From assembly GCA_910587375.1 (NCBI GenBank), contig CAJULR010000031.1, forward strand, positions 6,664 to 70,663: 64,000 nucleotides of DNA, in the 5' to 3' direction. Both the position numbers and the translations under genes were made by a program. The notes under the pieces were generated by a model. That model did no database searches. It saw only the letters and a list, made by a program, of their open reading frames with translations, and was not told the DNA's origin. Shown here piece by piece: positions 49,492-59,410 of this stretch; position 1 is the first letter of the stretch; each line of letters starts with the position of its first letter. This DNA is from Candidatus Gastranaerophilales bacterium. Its GTDB lineage: Bacteria > Cyanobacteriota > Vampirovibrionia > Gastranaerophilales > Gastranaerophilaceae.

Positions 49492-50337
49492 ATGTCTGAA
49501 AACGAACAAAAATCTCTTATTTGGGTAAAAAGAGAGTTAAATGGCCATAGCGAATGGGTGTTAAATATATTTATCCCCCATGTTAGCGGCATTGCAAATA
49601 GAATTAAACAAATTTTTGCATATCTTCATTTTAACGAATATATGAATAATAACTACACCGTTGATCTTCACTGGCCCCTGTGCGATACAGCCGCAAATAC
49701 ATTTAAGGAATTGTTCGATTTTAGATATTTTCCAAGGTTTAACGAAATAAACTATGACGTATACACGGATACGGATTACGGCGAAGGCAGCACCTGGACT
49801 CTTTTTTTGAGTGACAAAGAAAAAGAACAGGCAAATATGGACAGTATAGATTTAAAATATGATGAAATTCCGCAGTTTCTTCGTGACGCCTTTCTGCCAT
49901 ATTTTATGGCGCTAAAGCCGGGGTATAAAGTTCAGGAGATACTTAATGCTGTCGAGATACCTGAAAATTCAGTGGCCGTTCATATAAGGCATGACGCCGT
50001 GTGGAAACAATGGGGCAGATGGGCGGAAGGCGACATTGAGATGTTTCTGTATAAAATGAAACAGTATGATGAAAACACACATTTTCTTTTGGCCTGTGCA
50101 GACCAGGGAATTTATGAAATGATGGTTGATACCTTTGGGGATAGAATTATTTCCATTCCGAATAAAAAAGTGGATTCAAATAATATTCAAGATGTTGCAG
50201 AAATGTTTCTTCTCTCAAAAGGGAATGAATTAATTGCAACGTACGGCTCTACATTCAGTGAGGTTGCCTGGTGGCTTTCAGGGTGCAGACAAAAAGTTGT
50301 CGTTATAGGTTCCGAGGACAGATGGAAAAAATGGTAA
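49492..50337 (+). CDS. Fucosyltransferase-like glycosyltransferase
   Basis: 281 residues from the ATG at 49492 (AAAAGGATTTAAG upstream). The fold pattern is that of GT11/GT23-type fucosyltransferases: NSVAVHIRHDAVWKQWGRW corresponds to the donor-binding HxRxxD motif, with FLLACAD and LIATYGSTFSEVAWWLSGC as the later conserved segment. It probably adds a deoxyhexose to a surface glycan, using a nucleotide sugar. It is not in a glycan cluster, but the window also has a DegT aminotransferase. Family assignment is moderate. Confidence 0.65.
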   Translation: MSENEQKSLIWVKRELNGHSEWVLNIFIPHVSGIANRIKQIFAYLHFNEYMNNNYTVDLHWPLCDTAANTFKELFDFRYFPRFNEINYDVYTDTDYGEGSTWTLFLSDKEKEQANMDSIDLKYDEIPQFLRDAFLPYFMALKPGYKVQEILNAVEIPENSVAVHIRHDAVWKQWGRWAEGDIEMFLYKMKQYDENTHFLLACADQGIYEMMVDTFGDRIISIPNKKVDSNNIQDVAEMFLLSKGNELIATYGSTFSEVAWWLSGCRQKVVVIGSEDRWKKW

Positions 50338-50360
50338 GCTTAAACCTTGAATTTTAGGTT

Positions 50361-51551
50361 TTAAACCTTAACTCCGTTTTTCAAGTATTGCATTTTATAC
50401 ATCTGGTTGTTTTCCTGGGTCCAGTCTTTTATAAGATTTGTGTAATATTCAATAACTGCGTCAATTTTTTCTTCTGCAACTACAGAGTTGCCACTAATAT
50501 CGATTTCGCTAAATAGTTCATTAAATAAATCCCTATCCTGTGCACAGCCAAGGTATAGCCCCTTGTTTCCGGCAAAAGTTTTGTTGCAGAAATTGTTCAA
50601 GCCGCCTGTCTGTGTTTCTTCATAAGTGTCTTTTGCTAAAGTGTCCAACATATCCTTTTCAAAGGCAAAAAATTGACGCACTTCCTCGGTGTCTGCCGTT
50701 TTTGAAAGCAAATCGGCTCTGTCCCTAAGGGCCAGCGTGCTTTTTAAACATTGAAGCATCATAACAACAGAAGCAAATCTTTCATTCGGGTTCACCTGCC
50801 CGTCAAAATATCCGCCTCCCTTGTGCCACATTATTGTCGCATTTCCCTTTACCCTGTTTATTTCAAGCTTGCTTAACATATAATCTATGGTTTCATCTGT
50901 CGGGTTTGAAAAAAGCTTGTGTTGAGCCGTTTCATAAACTAAAGCCTTGTCTTTTGCCTTAAAGCCTTTTTCTTTTAAAAGTTCTGCGCGCGTTTCGTTA
51001 TAGTCGCTTCTTTGGGTTAAATATTCGCGCATAAAATTGAATTTCTCATCTTCATTGAGGTTATGAACATATCTGCACAAAGTGCTTGTTTCAAATCTTT
51101 CTGCGTTTGATGGCATTAAATAATTGGGCACATTGTTGTTTTTTAAAGAAAATTTGCCATCCTCAAAGCCAAAGCGCACCATCTCTCCCATAGAGCCAAA
51201 TTCAACCCTGCCATCTTCTGAATAATAAATATTTGGAGAGGATAAATTTTTATGATAAAAACCCATTTTGTCCATTAAATAAAAGTTTTGAAGCAGATTG
51301 TCTATGTGTTTTGGGGTAATCGGGTTAGTTTTTGTGTTTGCAACATCCCCTTTAATTTCATGCTTTATACGGAAAGGGTCGCCTGGTTTTTTTATAACAG
51401 CCTGATAGTTTGGCGCGTCTATGCCTGCCCTTCTTGCAACGCAAGCGGCCTTAATTTCTCTGTCAATTTCTTTCAGGCTTTCTTTTTTTGTGGCGCCCTG
51501 TGCGCATAAATATTCTGTTCTTCCACAGAAATTTATTGGTGATGTGTGCAT
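50361..51551 (-). CDS. Kinase-fold (Bud32/RIO-like) protein with altered catalytic residues, paralogue 1
   Basis: 396 residues. Residues 30-69 (REIKAACVARRAGIDAPNYQ...IKHEIKGD) look like the helix-C to hinge part of Bud32/RIO/APH-type kinases (E..A..ARxxGI..P.......I..E.i.G). Residues 98-119 (FYHKNLSSPNIYYSEDGRVEFG) align with the catalytic loop HxDxxxxN...V.xDFG: H100 is kept, the catalytic Asp is Asn (N102), N107 is kept at +5, and the DFG Asp is Gly119. A glycine-rich loop is not seen. The remaining ~270 residues are helical and unassigned. No signal peptide; the N-terminus is MHTSPINFCGRTEYL. AAGGG lies ~10 nt before the ATG. Adjacent to its paralogue. Pseudokinase or divergent enzyme. 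Confidence 0.55.
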   Translation of the reverse strand: MHTSPINFCGRTEYLCAQGATKKESLKEIDREIKAACVARRAGIDAPNYQAVIKKPGDPFRIKHEIKGDVANTKTNPITPKHIDNLLQNFYLMDKMGFYHKNLSSPNIYYSEDGRVEFGSMGEMVRFGFEDGKFSLKNNNVPNYLMPSNAERFETSTLCRYVHNLNEDEKFNFMREYLTQRSDYNETRAELLKEKGFKAKDKALVYETAQHKLFSNPTDETIDYMLSKLEINRVKGNATIMWHKGGGYFDGQVNPNERFASVVMMLQCLKSTLALRDRADLLSKTADTEEVRQFFAFEKDMLDTLAKDTYEETQTGGLNNFCNKTFAGNKGLYLGCAQDRDLFNELFSEIDISGNSVVAEEKIDAVIEYYTNLIKDWTQENNQMYKMQYLKNGVKV

Positions 51552-51673
51552 ATAATCTAACCCTTGTTCTTTTTTTAAAAGTGACCTTGCCTTAATAAAG
51601 TAAAAAGGTGATAATTATTGCCCAAAAATTTAAGGCAGAGGCCATTTTCTTAAAAAAACTTAATAATTATTTT

Positions 51674-52885
51674 TTATGAAAAACTTTGATATTCCTCCAT
51701 TAAACTTTTGTTCAGGCCCTTGTCCCACCTGTCTTTTAGTTCTGTATAATATTCTTTAATGTCTTCAAGCGTATCTTCCGCCTTTTTGCTGTTTGAAAAA
51801 TCAACCTCGTCACAAAGCTCTAAAAAGAATTCTTTTTCATCATTACTTCCTAAAGCCATATTATTATCGGGGTCAAAAAACGTTAATGCGCCCATATTTT
51901 CCATATTGTCAAACAGCGTTTCAAGCCTTTTTTGGGCAAGTTCTTCTTCAAAATTAAAATATTTTCTCTCTGCTTGTGTCATTGAATTTTTTGAAAAATA
52001 TTCTGCCACATCTCTTAAATTTGCCATATTCTTGATGTAATCAAGCTGCATAAGAATTGAACCAAACCTTCTTTTCGGGTCTATAGTGTCCGGTTTTTTC
52101 CCGCCATCTGTTTGTTCCCACTCTAAAAGTGCGTCCATTTTTTGCTTTGCGGCGTTTGTTTTGTCAATTTCAAAGCTCACAACCCTTCTTGAAGGTTTTG
52201 CGTATACTTCGCTTAAAACTGTTTCATATTCTACGGCTTTATAGGTGCCTCTTCTTGCCAAAAGCTCGGCGCGTTTTTGGTGATATTCGCTTGCATAGTT
52301 TAAATAATTTTTCATAAAATAATTTCTATCATCTTCTTCAAGCGCCATAAGATGTTCACTTAAATATCCCGCCCTAAAGCCATCTTCGCTTGATGGCAGT
52401 ATAAAATCGGGCGTGTCCGGGCCTTCGCCAATTTGGCTTATGCTCCCATCGTGCCTTTGGTAAAAATTAACCGTGTCCCTAAAGCAATCAAACTCAACCT
52501 GGCCGTCGCTTTGCAGGAATATGTGTCCAGCCCCTAAATTTTTATGGAAAATTCCTGCTCTGTCCATAAAATAGAAATTTTTATAAAGGTTTCTTAAGTG
52601 CTTATATCTTAAAGGGTTGGTTTGAACATCGGCCGGGTCCCCTTTTGTTTCATATCTTATATGTTCTATATGAAGTGCGTCGCCCTTGGTTCTATACTTT
52701 GGCACATTTACGCCGCCCTGTCTTGCCTTTTGCGCCTGCGCCGCTTCATCATCAAGCTCTTTTTGGCTTAGTGCAGGTTTTGCAAGGTAAAATTTAGAGC
52801 CCAAAAAAGCTTGCCTAAACCCTAAAGATGCTTCTGAAGATGTTTTTGAAGTTTGCAAACTGCGGCCGATTGCGCTTATTTTCAT
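51674..52885 (-). CDS. Kinase-fold (Bud32/RIO-like) protein with altered catalytic residues, paralogue 2
   Basis: 403 residues from the ATG at 52885 (GAGG 9 nt upstream). Homologous to the next gene along its whole length. Residues 47-83 (EAAQAQKARQGGVNVPKYRT...HIEHIRYETKGD) and 112-133 (IFHKNLGAGHIFLQSDGQVEFD) give the same kinase-like pattern. Here H114 is kept, catalytic Asp is again Asn (N116), the +5 Asn is His121, but the DFG-type Asp (D133) is kept. The two paralogues have thus lost different catalytic residues. The N-terminus contains LGFRQAFLGSKFYL. Function unknown. Confidence 0.55.
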   Translation of the reverse strand: MKISAIGRSLQTSKTSSEASLGFRQAFLGSKFYLAKPALSQKELDDEAAQAQKARQGGVNVPKYRTKGDALHIEHIRYETKGDPADVQTNPLRYKHLRNLYKNFYFMDRAGIFHKNLGAGHIFLQSDGQVEFDCFRDTVNFYQRHDGSISQIGEGPDTPDFILPSSEDGFRAGYLSEHLMALEEDDRNYFMKNYLNYASEYHQKRAELLARRGTYKAVEYETVLSEVYAKPSRRVVSFEIDKTNAAKQKMDALLEWEQTDGGKKPDTIDPKRRFGSILMQLDYIKNMANLRDVAEYFSKNSMTQAERKYFNFEEELAQKRLETLFDNMENMGALTFFDPDNNMALGSNDEKEFFLELCDEVDFSNSKKAEDTLEDIKEYYTELKDRWDKGLNKSLMEEYQSFS

Positions 52886-52954
52886 TAACCGTTCCCTCGT
52901 AAAATGTTTATCTATATAAAACACAAGGAAAAAAACATTTGCTATATTGTTTCT

Positions 52955-54019
52955 TTACGAAATTTCAAGCTCGTGAGCGTTTTTCTTGTTTTCAATCAAA
53001 GAAGCAATAAAGCTTGAGCCTACAAAAACAAGCCCCAAAGACCCTGTTATAATTTCAGGAACTTCATATAGCGTTGATATAAACATAATAATAGCAAGGG
53101 TTAAAATTGCGTAATGTGCGCCTGAAGACAGGTAAATATATGTTTTTAGTGTCCTTTTTTCAACCAAAAGAAGTGTTAAACTCCTTACAAACATAGCGCC
53201 AATTGCAAGGCCTATAGTGATTATTACAATATCTTTACTTATTGCAAAACTTCCTAAAACGCCATCCAAAGAAAAAGAAGCGTCAATTAATTCAAGGTAA
53301 ATAAACATCATAAAACCGCCTGTGGCAATTCCCCCTGCGGCGCCTGATGTAGCGGCAGCTGCAGTGTTAGATTTGCCCCCGATTTTTTCAAGAAGCGCAC
53401 AAATTTTTCTAACGCATGTGTATGTAAAAATCCCGACAACGCCCGCAAGCGCTATGTCAATTCTATCTTCCTGCGGCATAAAAAATTGAACAGAAAGAAT
53501 AAAAAGCATTGTAATTAAAATATCAAGGTGTTTTAATTTTAAATTCGCTAAAAATCCTTCAAGTTTTTTAAGCCAGTGATTTTCATTTTCATTAAAGAAA
53601 TATTCTAAGCCAACCATCATTAAAAACGCCCCGCCAAAAGCAACTAAAGGCGCATGGGCAATATGAAGATAATGCGTATATTGATTTACATCTTCAAGCG
53701 CAAGGTGGATTGTCTTAATCAGGCTCAAATGTGAAAATAAAGATACAATTAAGACAGGAAACAAAAACCTCATCCCAAAAACCGCAACCAAAATACCCCA
53801 GGTTAAAAACCTATGCTGCCATTTTGGAGTCATTTTTTCTAAAATAAGCGCGTTTACAACGGCATTATCAAAAGAAAGCGTAACCTCTAAAACGCTTAAA
53901 AAGAGTGTCACAAAAAGCATTTTAAACCCGGAACCGGGCGCCATATGCTCTGCCCAAAAGAAGGCCGCTATAAAGCCAAAAATTGTGACAAATATCGATT
54001 CTTTAAAATGCTTAAACAT
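52955..54019 (-). CDS. DUF475/TerC-type integral membrane protein
   Basis: 354 residues with about nine hydrophobic helices. The DUF475 family is related to TerC; its members keep acidic residues in the membrane and are linked to metal (for example manganese) export or tellurite resistance. Seen: LSVLEVTLSFDNAVVNALIL near the N-terminus and YLELIDASFSLDGVLGSFAI in the second half, the two family signature repeats with SFDNA and SFSLDG. The ATG overlaps the sugar porter's stop (ATGTTTAA, 8 nt), with GGAGAAAATA in the porter's last codons. Translationally coupled. Substrate unknown. Confidence 0.88.
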   Translation of the reverse strand: MFKHFKESIFVTIFGFIAAFFWAEHMAPGSGFKMLFVTLFLSVLEVTLSFDNAVVNALILEKMTPKWQHRFLTWGILVAVFGMRFLFPVLIVSLFSHLSLIKTIHLALEDVNQYTHYLHIAHAPLVAFGGAFLMMVGLEYFFNENENHWLKKLEGFLANLKLKHLDILITMLFILSVQFFMPQEDRIDIALAGVVGIFTYTCVRKICALLEKIGGKSNTAAAATSGAAGGIATGGFMMFIYLELIDASFSLDGVLGSFAISKDIVIITIGLAIGAMFVRSLTLLLVEKRTLKTYIYLSSGAHYAILTLAIIMFISTLYEVPEIITGSLGLVFVGSSFIASLIENKKNAHELEIS

Positions 54020-55484
54020 TATTTTCTCCAACAGCCTCTTGGCTTTTTGTATCCGGCAAAGAATTTTTGCCAAAATCTCTCGGGTTAACCCCTTTCACCC
54101 AGCTTTTTTCAATGGTTTCAAGCGATAACCCCTTTGTTTCCGGCACCATAAAATATACATAAAAAATGCACAAAATTGCAATCACCCCATAGAGGTAAAA
54201 TGTGTTGTTTTCTGAAATTTTATTAATCAAAGGAAGGAAGCTCAATGTCACCGTGAAATTAAAAAGAAAATTGGACATTGTTGAAATGCTCATCCCAAGC
54301 CCTCTGAACTTTAGAGGGAAAATTTCTGCCACCAAAAGTAAAATTATTGGCCCCAAAGAAAAAGAGAAAAAGCTTATGTAAAAAATTGCTGCTAATAAAG
54401 ATATCCATTTTAGGTAAATTCCAAGGGCTGCTTGGAATTGAAAAGCCGCACCCAGCGCAAAAAGGCAGATTGCCATCCCGACAAGCCCCGCATATAAAAG
54501 CGGCTTTCTTCCAACCTTATCCGTTAAAAATATTGCAATAAATGTCATAAGGCAATTTACAACGCCAATTCCAACCGTTGCATAAATTGCTGTTGCGTTT
54601 GTTTCAAAGCCTGCAAGTTTTAAAATTGTGGGCGCATAATAAATTATTGTGTTTATCCCTGTCCACTGCTGTGAGAACATAAGCCCGATTCCAAGCATTA
54701 AGGGCGCTAACATCCATTTTTTAAACCGAAATTTCTTTGTTTTATCTTCATTTTCCCTGTTTAAAACGTTTTTAATTTCTTCAATTTCTTTGTCTACATT
54801 AATTTCAGGCTCAATTTTTTGAAAAACAGCCCTCGCCTCTTCCTCTCTTCCCTTTGAAACAAGCCATCTTGGGGTGTCAGACATAAAACTCATCCCAATA
54901 AAAAGGATAATTGAAGGCAAAACCCCGGCTAAAAGCATTAATCTCCAGCCGTTTGTAAAGTTTGCAAACCCTGCGTTTATAAGGTATGAAAATAAAATCC
55001 CGATTGTAATCGCAAGCTGAAACAAAGAAACAAGGCTTCCCCTTATTTTTTCAGGAGAAATTTCAGACAGATACAAAGGCGTTGCAAAGGTTACAACCCC
55101 GATTGCAAGCCCCACAATAAATCTTGATAAAATTAAAAGCGCGATATTTGGCGCTATGGCGCAAAAAATTGAGCCTACAAAAAAAAGAATTGATGTTAAA
55201 ATTAAAATCTTTTTTCTGCCAAAAATGTCCGCTAAGGCCCCGTTTGAAACAGCGCCTATTGTGGCTCCGACAAGGGTGGATGATACCAAAATTCCTTGTA
55301 CATAATCATTCAAAAACCATTCGTCTTTAATATATAAAAGTGCGCCAGATATAACGCCCGTGTCATAACCTGATAAAAGCCCGCCAAGCGCCACAATAAA
55401 AGCCACCAAATAAAGAATAGGGCTATATTTTCCCTCGCCGTTTGGGCATTTTGGGCCTTCGGGGCTATATTTCTGCTGTTCCAT
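54012..55484 (-). CDS. MFS sugar porter
   Basis: 490 residues from the ATG at 55484 (GGAG ~9 nt upstream), twelve membrane helices, sugar porter family (xylose, arabinose, galactose or glucose:H+ symport). Diagnostic signatures: GGLLSGYDTGVISGAL in helix 1, DIFGRKKILILTS, TDKVGRKPLLYAG, and the C-terminal VPETKGLSLETIE. It overlaps the end of acpS by 20 nt and the start of the DUF475 gene by 8 nt. The sugar cannot be read by eye; the ROK kinase in the window could act on the incoming hexose. Confidence 0.93.
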   Translation of the reverse strand: MEQQKYSPEGPKCPNGEGKYSPILYLVAFIVALGGLLSGYDTGVISGALLYIKDEWFLNDYVQGILVSSTLVGATIGAVSNGALADIFGRKKILILTSILFFVGSIFCAIAPNIALLILSRFIVGLAIGVVTFATPLYLSEISPEKIRGSLVSLFQLAITIGILFSYLINAGFANFTNGWRLMLLAGVLPSIILFIGMSFMSDTPRWLVSKGREEEARAVFQKIEPEINVDKEIEEIKNVLNRENEDKTKKFRFKKWMLAPLMLGIGLMFSQQWTGINTIIYYAPTILKLAGFETNATAIYATVGIGVVNCLMTFIAIFLTDKVGRKPLLYAGLVGMAICLFALGAAFQFQAALGIYLKWISLLAAIFYISFFSFSLGPIILLLVAEIFPLKFRGLGMSISTMSNFLFNFTVTLSFLPLINKISENNTFYLYGVIAILCIFYVYFMVPETKGLSLETIEKSWVKGVNPRDFGKNSLPDTKSQEAVGENNV

Positions 55485-55890
55485 AAATATTATCTCCAAG
55501 ATAGTTTATAGGTAAATGTTTTTTGTTTGCAATGGCATAACATATTGCATTTGTTTTACTGTGGGAGATTGAAATTTTTAATTCCACCTTTTCTGCTAAA
55601 TTCGGGTTTAAAATTCTAACCTCAGGCGCCCCGTTTTTTTCGTGGTAAACTTCAAAATCCGCATAGCTTACAGCGTCATATCCAAAGGAACACACGGCTT
55701 TCAGGCATGCTTCTTTTGCGCAATATCTTGCAGCCAAATGTGCTGCATAATTTTTCTTTGAAAAACAGTATTCAATCTCATCTTTTGTAAAAATTCTTAA
55801 AACAAAGGGATTATTTTTAGTGTCGTATTTTTCAAACCTTTCAATTTCTTCAATATCAACCCCTACCCCTAAAGATTTAAAATCGCTCAA
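55465..55890 (-). CDS. acpS: Holo-ACP synthase
   Basis: 141 residues. It transfers 4'-phosphopantetheine from CoA to S36 of AcpP. GVGVDIEEIERFEKY near the N-terminus supplies the Mg-binding Asp, and LAARYCAKEACLKAV holds the second acidic site. SISHSKTNAICYAIA closes the domain. It starts with TTG (GGGGAAGAAA upstream); no ATG is available. It is the first gene of acpS-sugar porter-DUF475. Confidence 0.93.
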   Translation of the reverse strand: MSDFKSLGVGVDIEEIERFEKYDTKNNPFVLRIFTKDEIEYCFSKKNYAAHLAARYCAKEACLKAVCSFGYDAVSYADFEVYHEKNGAPEVRILNPNLAEKVELKISISHSKTNAICYAIANKKHLPINYLGDNIYGTAEI

Positions 55891-56155
55891 TTTCTTCCCC
55901 GCCTATGGTTTTTAATCCTCTAATACCTTATGTATAGTTTACATTATTTTAAACCCCCTTGCAAATTTTAACAATGTTTATAAACTTTACTTATGCTTGC
56001 TTTTTATTTTGTTTTCTGTTATTTTATTCTTGTTGAGGCTGATATAAAACAAGATAATTGTTTTTTAGGATTGTCTAATCAGCGGTTGGAGCTTAGAAAA
56101 TAAAGTAAACAGTTTTTAGGTTAGTTATTTATTTTAAATTGTTAAAAGGAATTTT
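55891..56155. other. Divergent intergenic region
   Basis: 265 bp between acpS and the SNF2 gene. AT-rich; no gene, no strong hairpin. It must hold both promoters, but none is clear enough to mark. Confidence 0.5.
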
Positions 56156-59100
56156 TTGAAGTATAAATTTAACCACAAATATATAAAAGAAAATGCTAAA
56201 CCGGGCAGTTGGCGCCGGGGATATGAGTATTTTCAAAAAGGCCAGGTGACATCTGTTGAATTAAAAGACAGCACTGTAAAGGCACAGGTGAAGGGGAATT
56301 TTAAATCTCATTATGATGTTACGCTGAAATTCAACAAAACAGGCGTAAAACCCACTTGCAGCTGTCCTTTGGACGAGCCCTGGTGTAAACATGTTGTGGC
56401 TGTCGGCCTAAATGCCCTAAAGGGACATCTTTGGGATGAATATTTATACGAAAAACACGACATTCCCCCTGTTTTTGAAGATGAAGATTTTCCAATGAAG
56501 GAAAACCCGGAAGGCGGATATATCTTCCATTTTAACCCAAAAAGACGCCAAAATTTCTTCTCCATTCTTGTTATGGACAGGAACACAAAAAGGGTTATGA
56601 GAGATTTAGAGGGGCCTCTAAAATTAATCCTGGAAGCGCAAAAAAACGACCCCGAATTTGTGTTAAACGAAGCGCAAAAGCTTGAAATTATGATGTTCAG
56701 GCTCCTTTTGAAACAATCGAGGCTGGATAAAAAATCAGGCTGGTATGACGTTCAAATTAATAAATTTGACGAATTTTTCAGAATGCTGTCAAAGCTTGAA
56801 GATGTAATTGACGCAAAAACCCATAAAAAAATTAATTTTATGGATGAAACCTGGAAGCTTTGTTTGAGTGTTAATATCTCGTATGTCGGAAACGTGCTCC
56901 TTTCTTTATATTGGAAGCGCCCGGATGATTCAGAGATTTACCCTTTTGAAGAGGTTCGATATTTTTCTCGTCAATTAAAATGGGGAAGATACAAAGATGT
57001 CATTTTCCCAACCGATGTTCAGGTTTCAATTTTGCCCCAATATTTAACCAAAGCGTCGTTTACGGATATTAAAGACGCAGAAGGTGGAAAGTTTGTCTAT
57101 GAGGAGCTTCCAAAGCTTCGGGAGATGATGACAGTCGACCTTTCAAAAGAAATGGAACGCCTTGCTTTTGAAAAAAGGCCGCCAAAATGCGTTGTGGAAT
57201 TGGGCGTGGATTATGACCAGTCCTTAAAAGCTTCGCTTGAATTTGAATACGACGGGGTTAAGGTTCCATATACAAGGTCGCCAAAATCCCCTTATGTTAC
57301 AATTAAAGACCCCGCAAAAGATTTATTATACTGGGTAAAAAGGGACCCTGCCTTTGAACAGCAGGCTTATCAAATGCTTCTTGCGTGTCGTTTTCATCCT
57401 ATGCAGACAAATAATTTAGCACTTGAAAAAGAAAACGCGATAGATTTTTATAATTATTACATTCAAAAAGCGGGCGATGGGTGGCAATTTATTGAAAAAG
57501 ACGATATGTCTTTATATAAACTTGCAACAAAGCAACTGCAACTCTGTGCTGATATTGACTTTGCTCCAAACACCACAAACACTTTTGAAATTGAACTTTA
57601 CGGTGATGTTGACGGCGAGAGGATTGAACTTGATAAAATCCAGGAGCTTGTGTACGAGGGTGCAAAATATTATCAGGTTCTAGGAAAAGGCCAGGCCTCA
57701 ATTCCTGTGGATGATGTGTATTCTTTGTTAAAATCCTTTAATACATATGACGCTTATAGAAACGAAGAAGATAAATTCATTGTAAAAACATACCGCGCGG
57801 GCGTTGTTTCTGAAATGGAAAATATGAAGGTGAAATTAAAGATGTCCAGGAAATTTTCAAAGTTCTGGAAAGAAATTTCAACCTTTTCAAATATGGAAAA
57901 TACGCCCCTTCCAAAAGCAACAGTTGCAACCCTTCGCGAATATCAAAGCAAAGGCTACAGCTGGCTTTGGTTTTTGTATAAATATGGCCTGAACGGCATT
58001 TTGGCCGATGATATGGGGCTTGGTAAAACTTTACAAACCTTAACACTTCTTCAAAAAGCAAAAGAAAAAGACGGCAAAAAGACAAGCCTTGTAATTTGCC
58101 CGACATCTGTTGTTTTTAACTGGGAAAATGAAATCGAAAAATTTGCGCCAAACCTGAAATTTTTGAATTTAACAGGGGTTGAAAGAAAGGCGAAATTCAA
58201 AAACGTTGAAAAATACGATATCGTAATTACAAGCTATGCCCTTATAAGGCGTGACATTGAAGAGTTTAAGAAGTTTGAATTCAGATATATTATTTTAGAT
58301 GAATCTCAAAACATTAAAAACCACCAAAGCCAAACTTCAAAAGCTGTAAAAACCTTGTCCGCAAAGCATAAACTTGCTCTTTCAGGTACGCCGATTGAAA
58401 ATAAACTGGAAGAACTTTGGAGTGTGTTTGATTTTCTTATGCCGGGCTTCCTGTTTGATGTTCCCGAATTTAACAACAGATATGTATACCCAATTATGGA
58501 AAAAGAGGATAAATCTGTTGAAAGGCGCTTAAAATCTCAAATTTTCCCGTTCATCTTAAGGCGTATGAAAAGAGATGTCGCAAAAGACTTGCCGGATAAG
58601 ATTGAAGCTGTTGCATACTGCGAACTTACGCCGGAACAAAAAGATTTATACTTACAGGTTCTTGATTCAACAAAAGAAGAATTGTTTAAATCAATTGAAA
58701 CTGTGGGCTTGGAAAAATCCAGAATGTCCATATTCTCTGCCCTTTTAAGATTAAGACAAATCTGCTGTCATCCAAGGCTTTATGACACGGAAGGAAAACT
58801 TGGAATATCTGAATCCGGCAAATTTGAACATTTGCAATCAATGCTTGAAGAAATTATTTCAGAAGGGCACAGAATTTTATTGTTCAGCCAATTTGTCGGA
58901 ATGCTCGATATTATTAAGGTTTGGCTTGAAACTAAAGGCATTAAACATGAATATCTTTCGGGCAAAACCAAAGACCGTCAGGCCGTTGTGGAAAGGTTTA
59001 ACACAGATTCTACAATTCCCATATTCCTTGTGTCCCTGAAAGCGGGCGGCACGGGCTTGAATTTAACCGGGGCGGATTATGTAATTCACTATGACCCATG

Positions 59101-59326
59101 GTGGAACCCTGCGGTTGAAGACCAAGCCACGGACAGGGCTTACCGTATCGGCCAGACGAAAAAAGTTTTCGTATACCGCTTAATTACAAAGGGCACCGTA
59201 GAAGAGAAAATTCAAAGGCTGAAATCCAAGAAACGTTCTTTAGTGGATTCTGTAATTTCTGTGGATAGAAATATCGCTAAAACCCTTACATATCAAGACA
59301 TTAAAGACATCTTCTCTGTGGATTAA
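56156..59326 (+). CDS. SWIM-zinc-finger SNF2/Rad54-family helicase
   Basis: 1056 residues. It starts with TTG, supported by AAAAGGA 7 nt upstream; no ATG gives the SWIM domain. Residues 64-82 form a SWIM finger (C68, C70, C77, H79 in CSCPLDEPWCKHV). The middle ~450 residues are a bacterial SNF2-associated region. The C-terminal ~460 residues are a SNF2 ATPase: DDMGLGKTLQ (~615), DESQNIKN (a DEAH-type box), LSGTPIENKLEELWSVFDFL, LFSQFVGMLDII, SLKAGGTGLNLTGADYVIHYDPWWNP and QATDRAYRIGQ. Remodels protein-DNA complexes; in bacteria linked to transcription recycling and repair. Confidence 0.95.
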   Translation: MKYKFNHKYIKENAKPGSWRRGYEYFQKGQVTSVELKDSTVKAQVKGNFKSHYDVTLKFNKTGVKPTCSCPLDEPWCKHVVAVGLNALKGHLWDEYLYEKHDIPPVFEDEDFPMKENPEGGYIFHFNPKRRQNFFSILVMDRNTKRVMRDLEGPLKLILEAQKNDPEFVLNEAQKLEIMMFRLLLKQSRLDKKSGWYDVQINKFDEFFRMLSKLEDVIDAKTHKKINFMDETWKLCLSVNISYVGNVLLSLYWKRPDDSEIYPFEEVRYFSRQLKWGRYKDVIFPTDVQVSILPQYLTKASFTDIKDAEGGKFVYEELPKLREMMTVDLSKEMERLAFEKRPPKCVVELGVDYDQSLKASLEFEYDGVKVPYTRSPKSPYVTIKDPAKDLLYWVKRDPAFEQQAYQMLLACRFHPMQTNNLALEKENAIDFYNYYIQKAGDGWQFIEKDDMSLYKLATKQLQLCADIDFAPNTTNTFEIELYGDVDGERIELDKIQELVYEGAKYYQVLGKGQASIPVDDVYSLLKSFNTYDAYRNEEDKFIVKTYRAGVVSEMENMKVKLKMSRKFSKFWKEISTFSNMENTPLPKATVATLREYQSKGYSWLWFLYKYGLNGILADDMGLGKTLQTLTLLQKAKEKDGKKTSLVICPTSVVFNWENEIEKFAPNLKFLNLTGVERKAKFKNVEKYDIVITSYALIRRDIEEFKKFEFRYIILDESQNIKNHQSQTSKAVKTLSAKHKLALSGTPIENKLEELWSVFDFLMPGFLFDVPEFNNRYVYPIMEKEDKSVERRLKSQIFPFILRRMKRDVAKDLPDKIEAVAYCELTPEQKDLYLQVLDSTKEELFKSIETVGLEKSRMSIFSALLRLRQICCHPRLYDTEGKLGISESGKFEHLQSMLEEIISEGHRILLFSQFVGMLDIIKVWLETKGIKHEYLSGKTKDRQAVVERFNTDSTIPIFLVSLKAGGTGLNLTGADYVIHYDPWWNPAVEDQATDRAYRIGQTKKVFVYRLITKGTVEEKIQRLKSKKRSLVDSVISVDRNIAKTLTYQDIKDIFSVD

Positions 59327-59410
59327 CATTTGTTTGCACATCTTCAAGCCTTTTAAGCCGGTTGATTTGCCCAAAACCCTTGGAATGAAGAGCTTTTGCC
59401 GGTTAAAAGC

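Noticed and set aside
50341..50363. Terminator between the convergent fucosyltransferase-like and kinase-like genes
   Set aside because: Only a 6-bp AAACCT/AGGTTT stem is visible; too weak to call.
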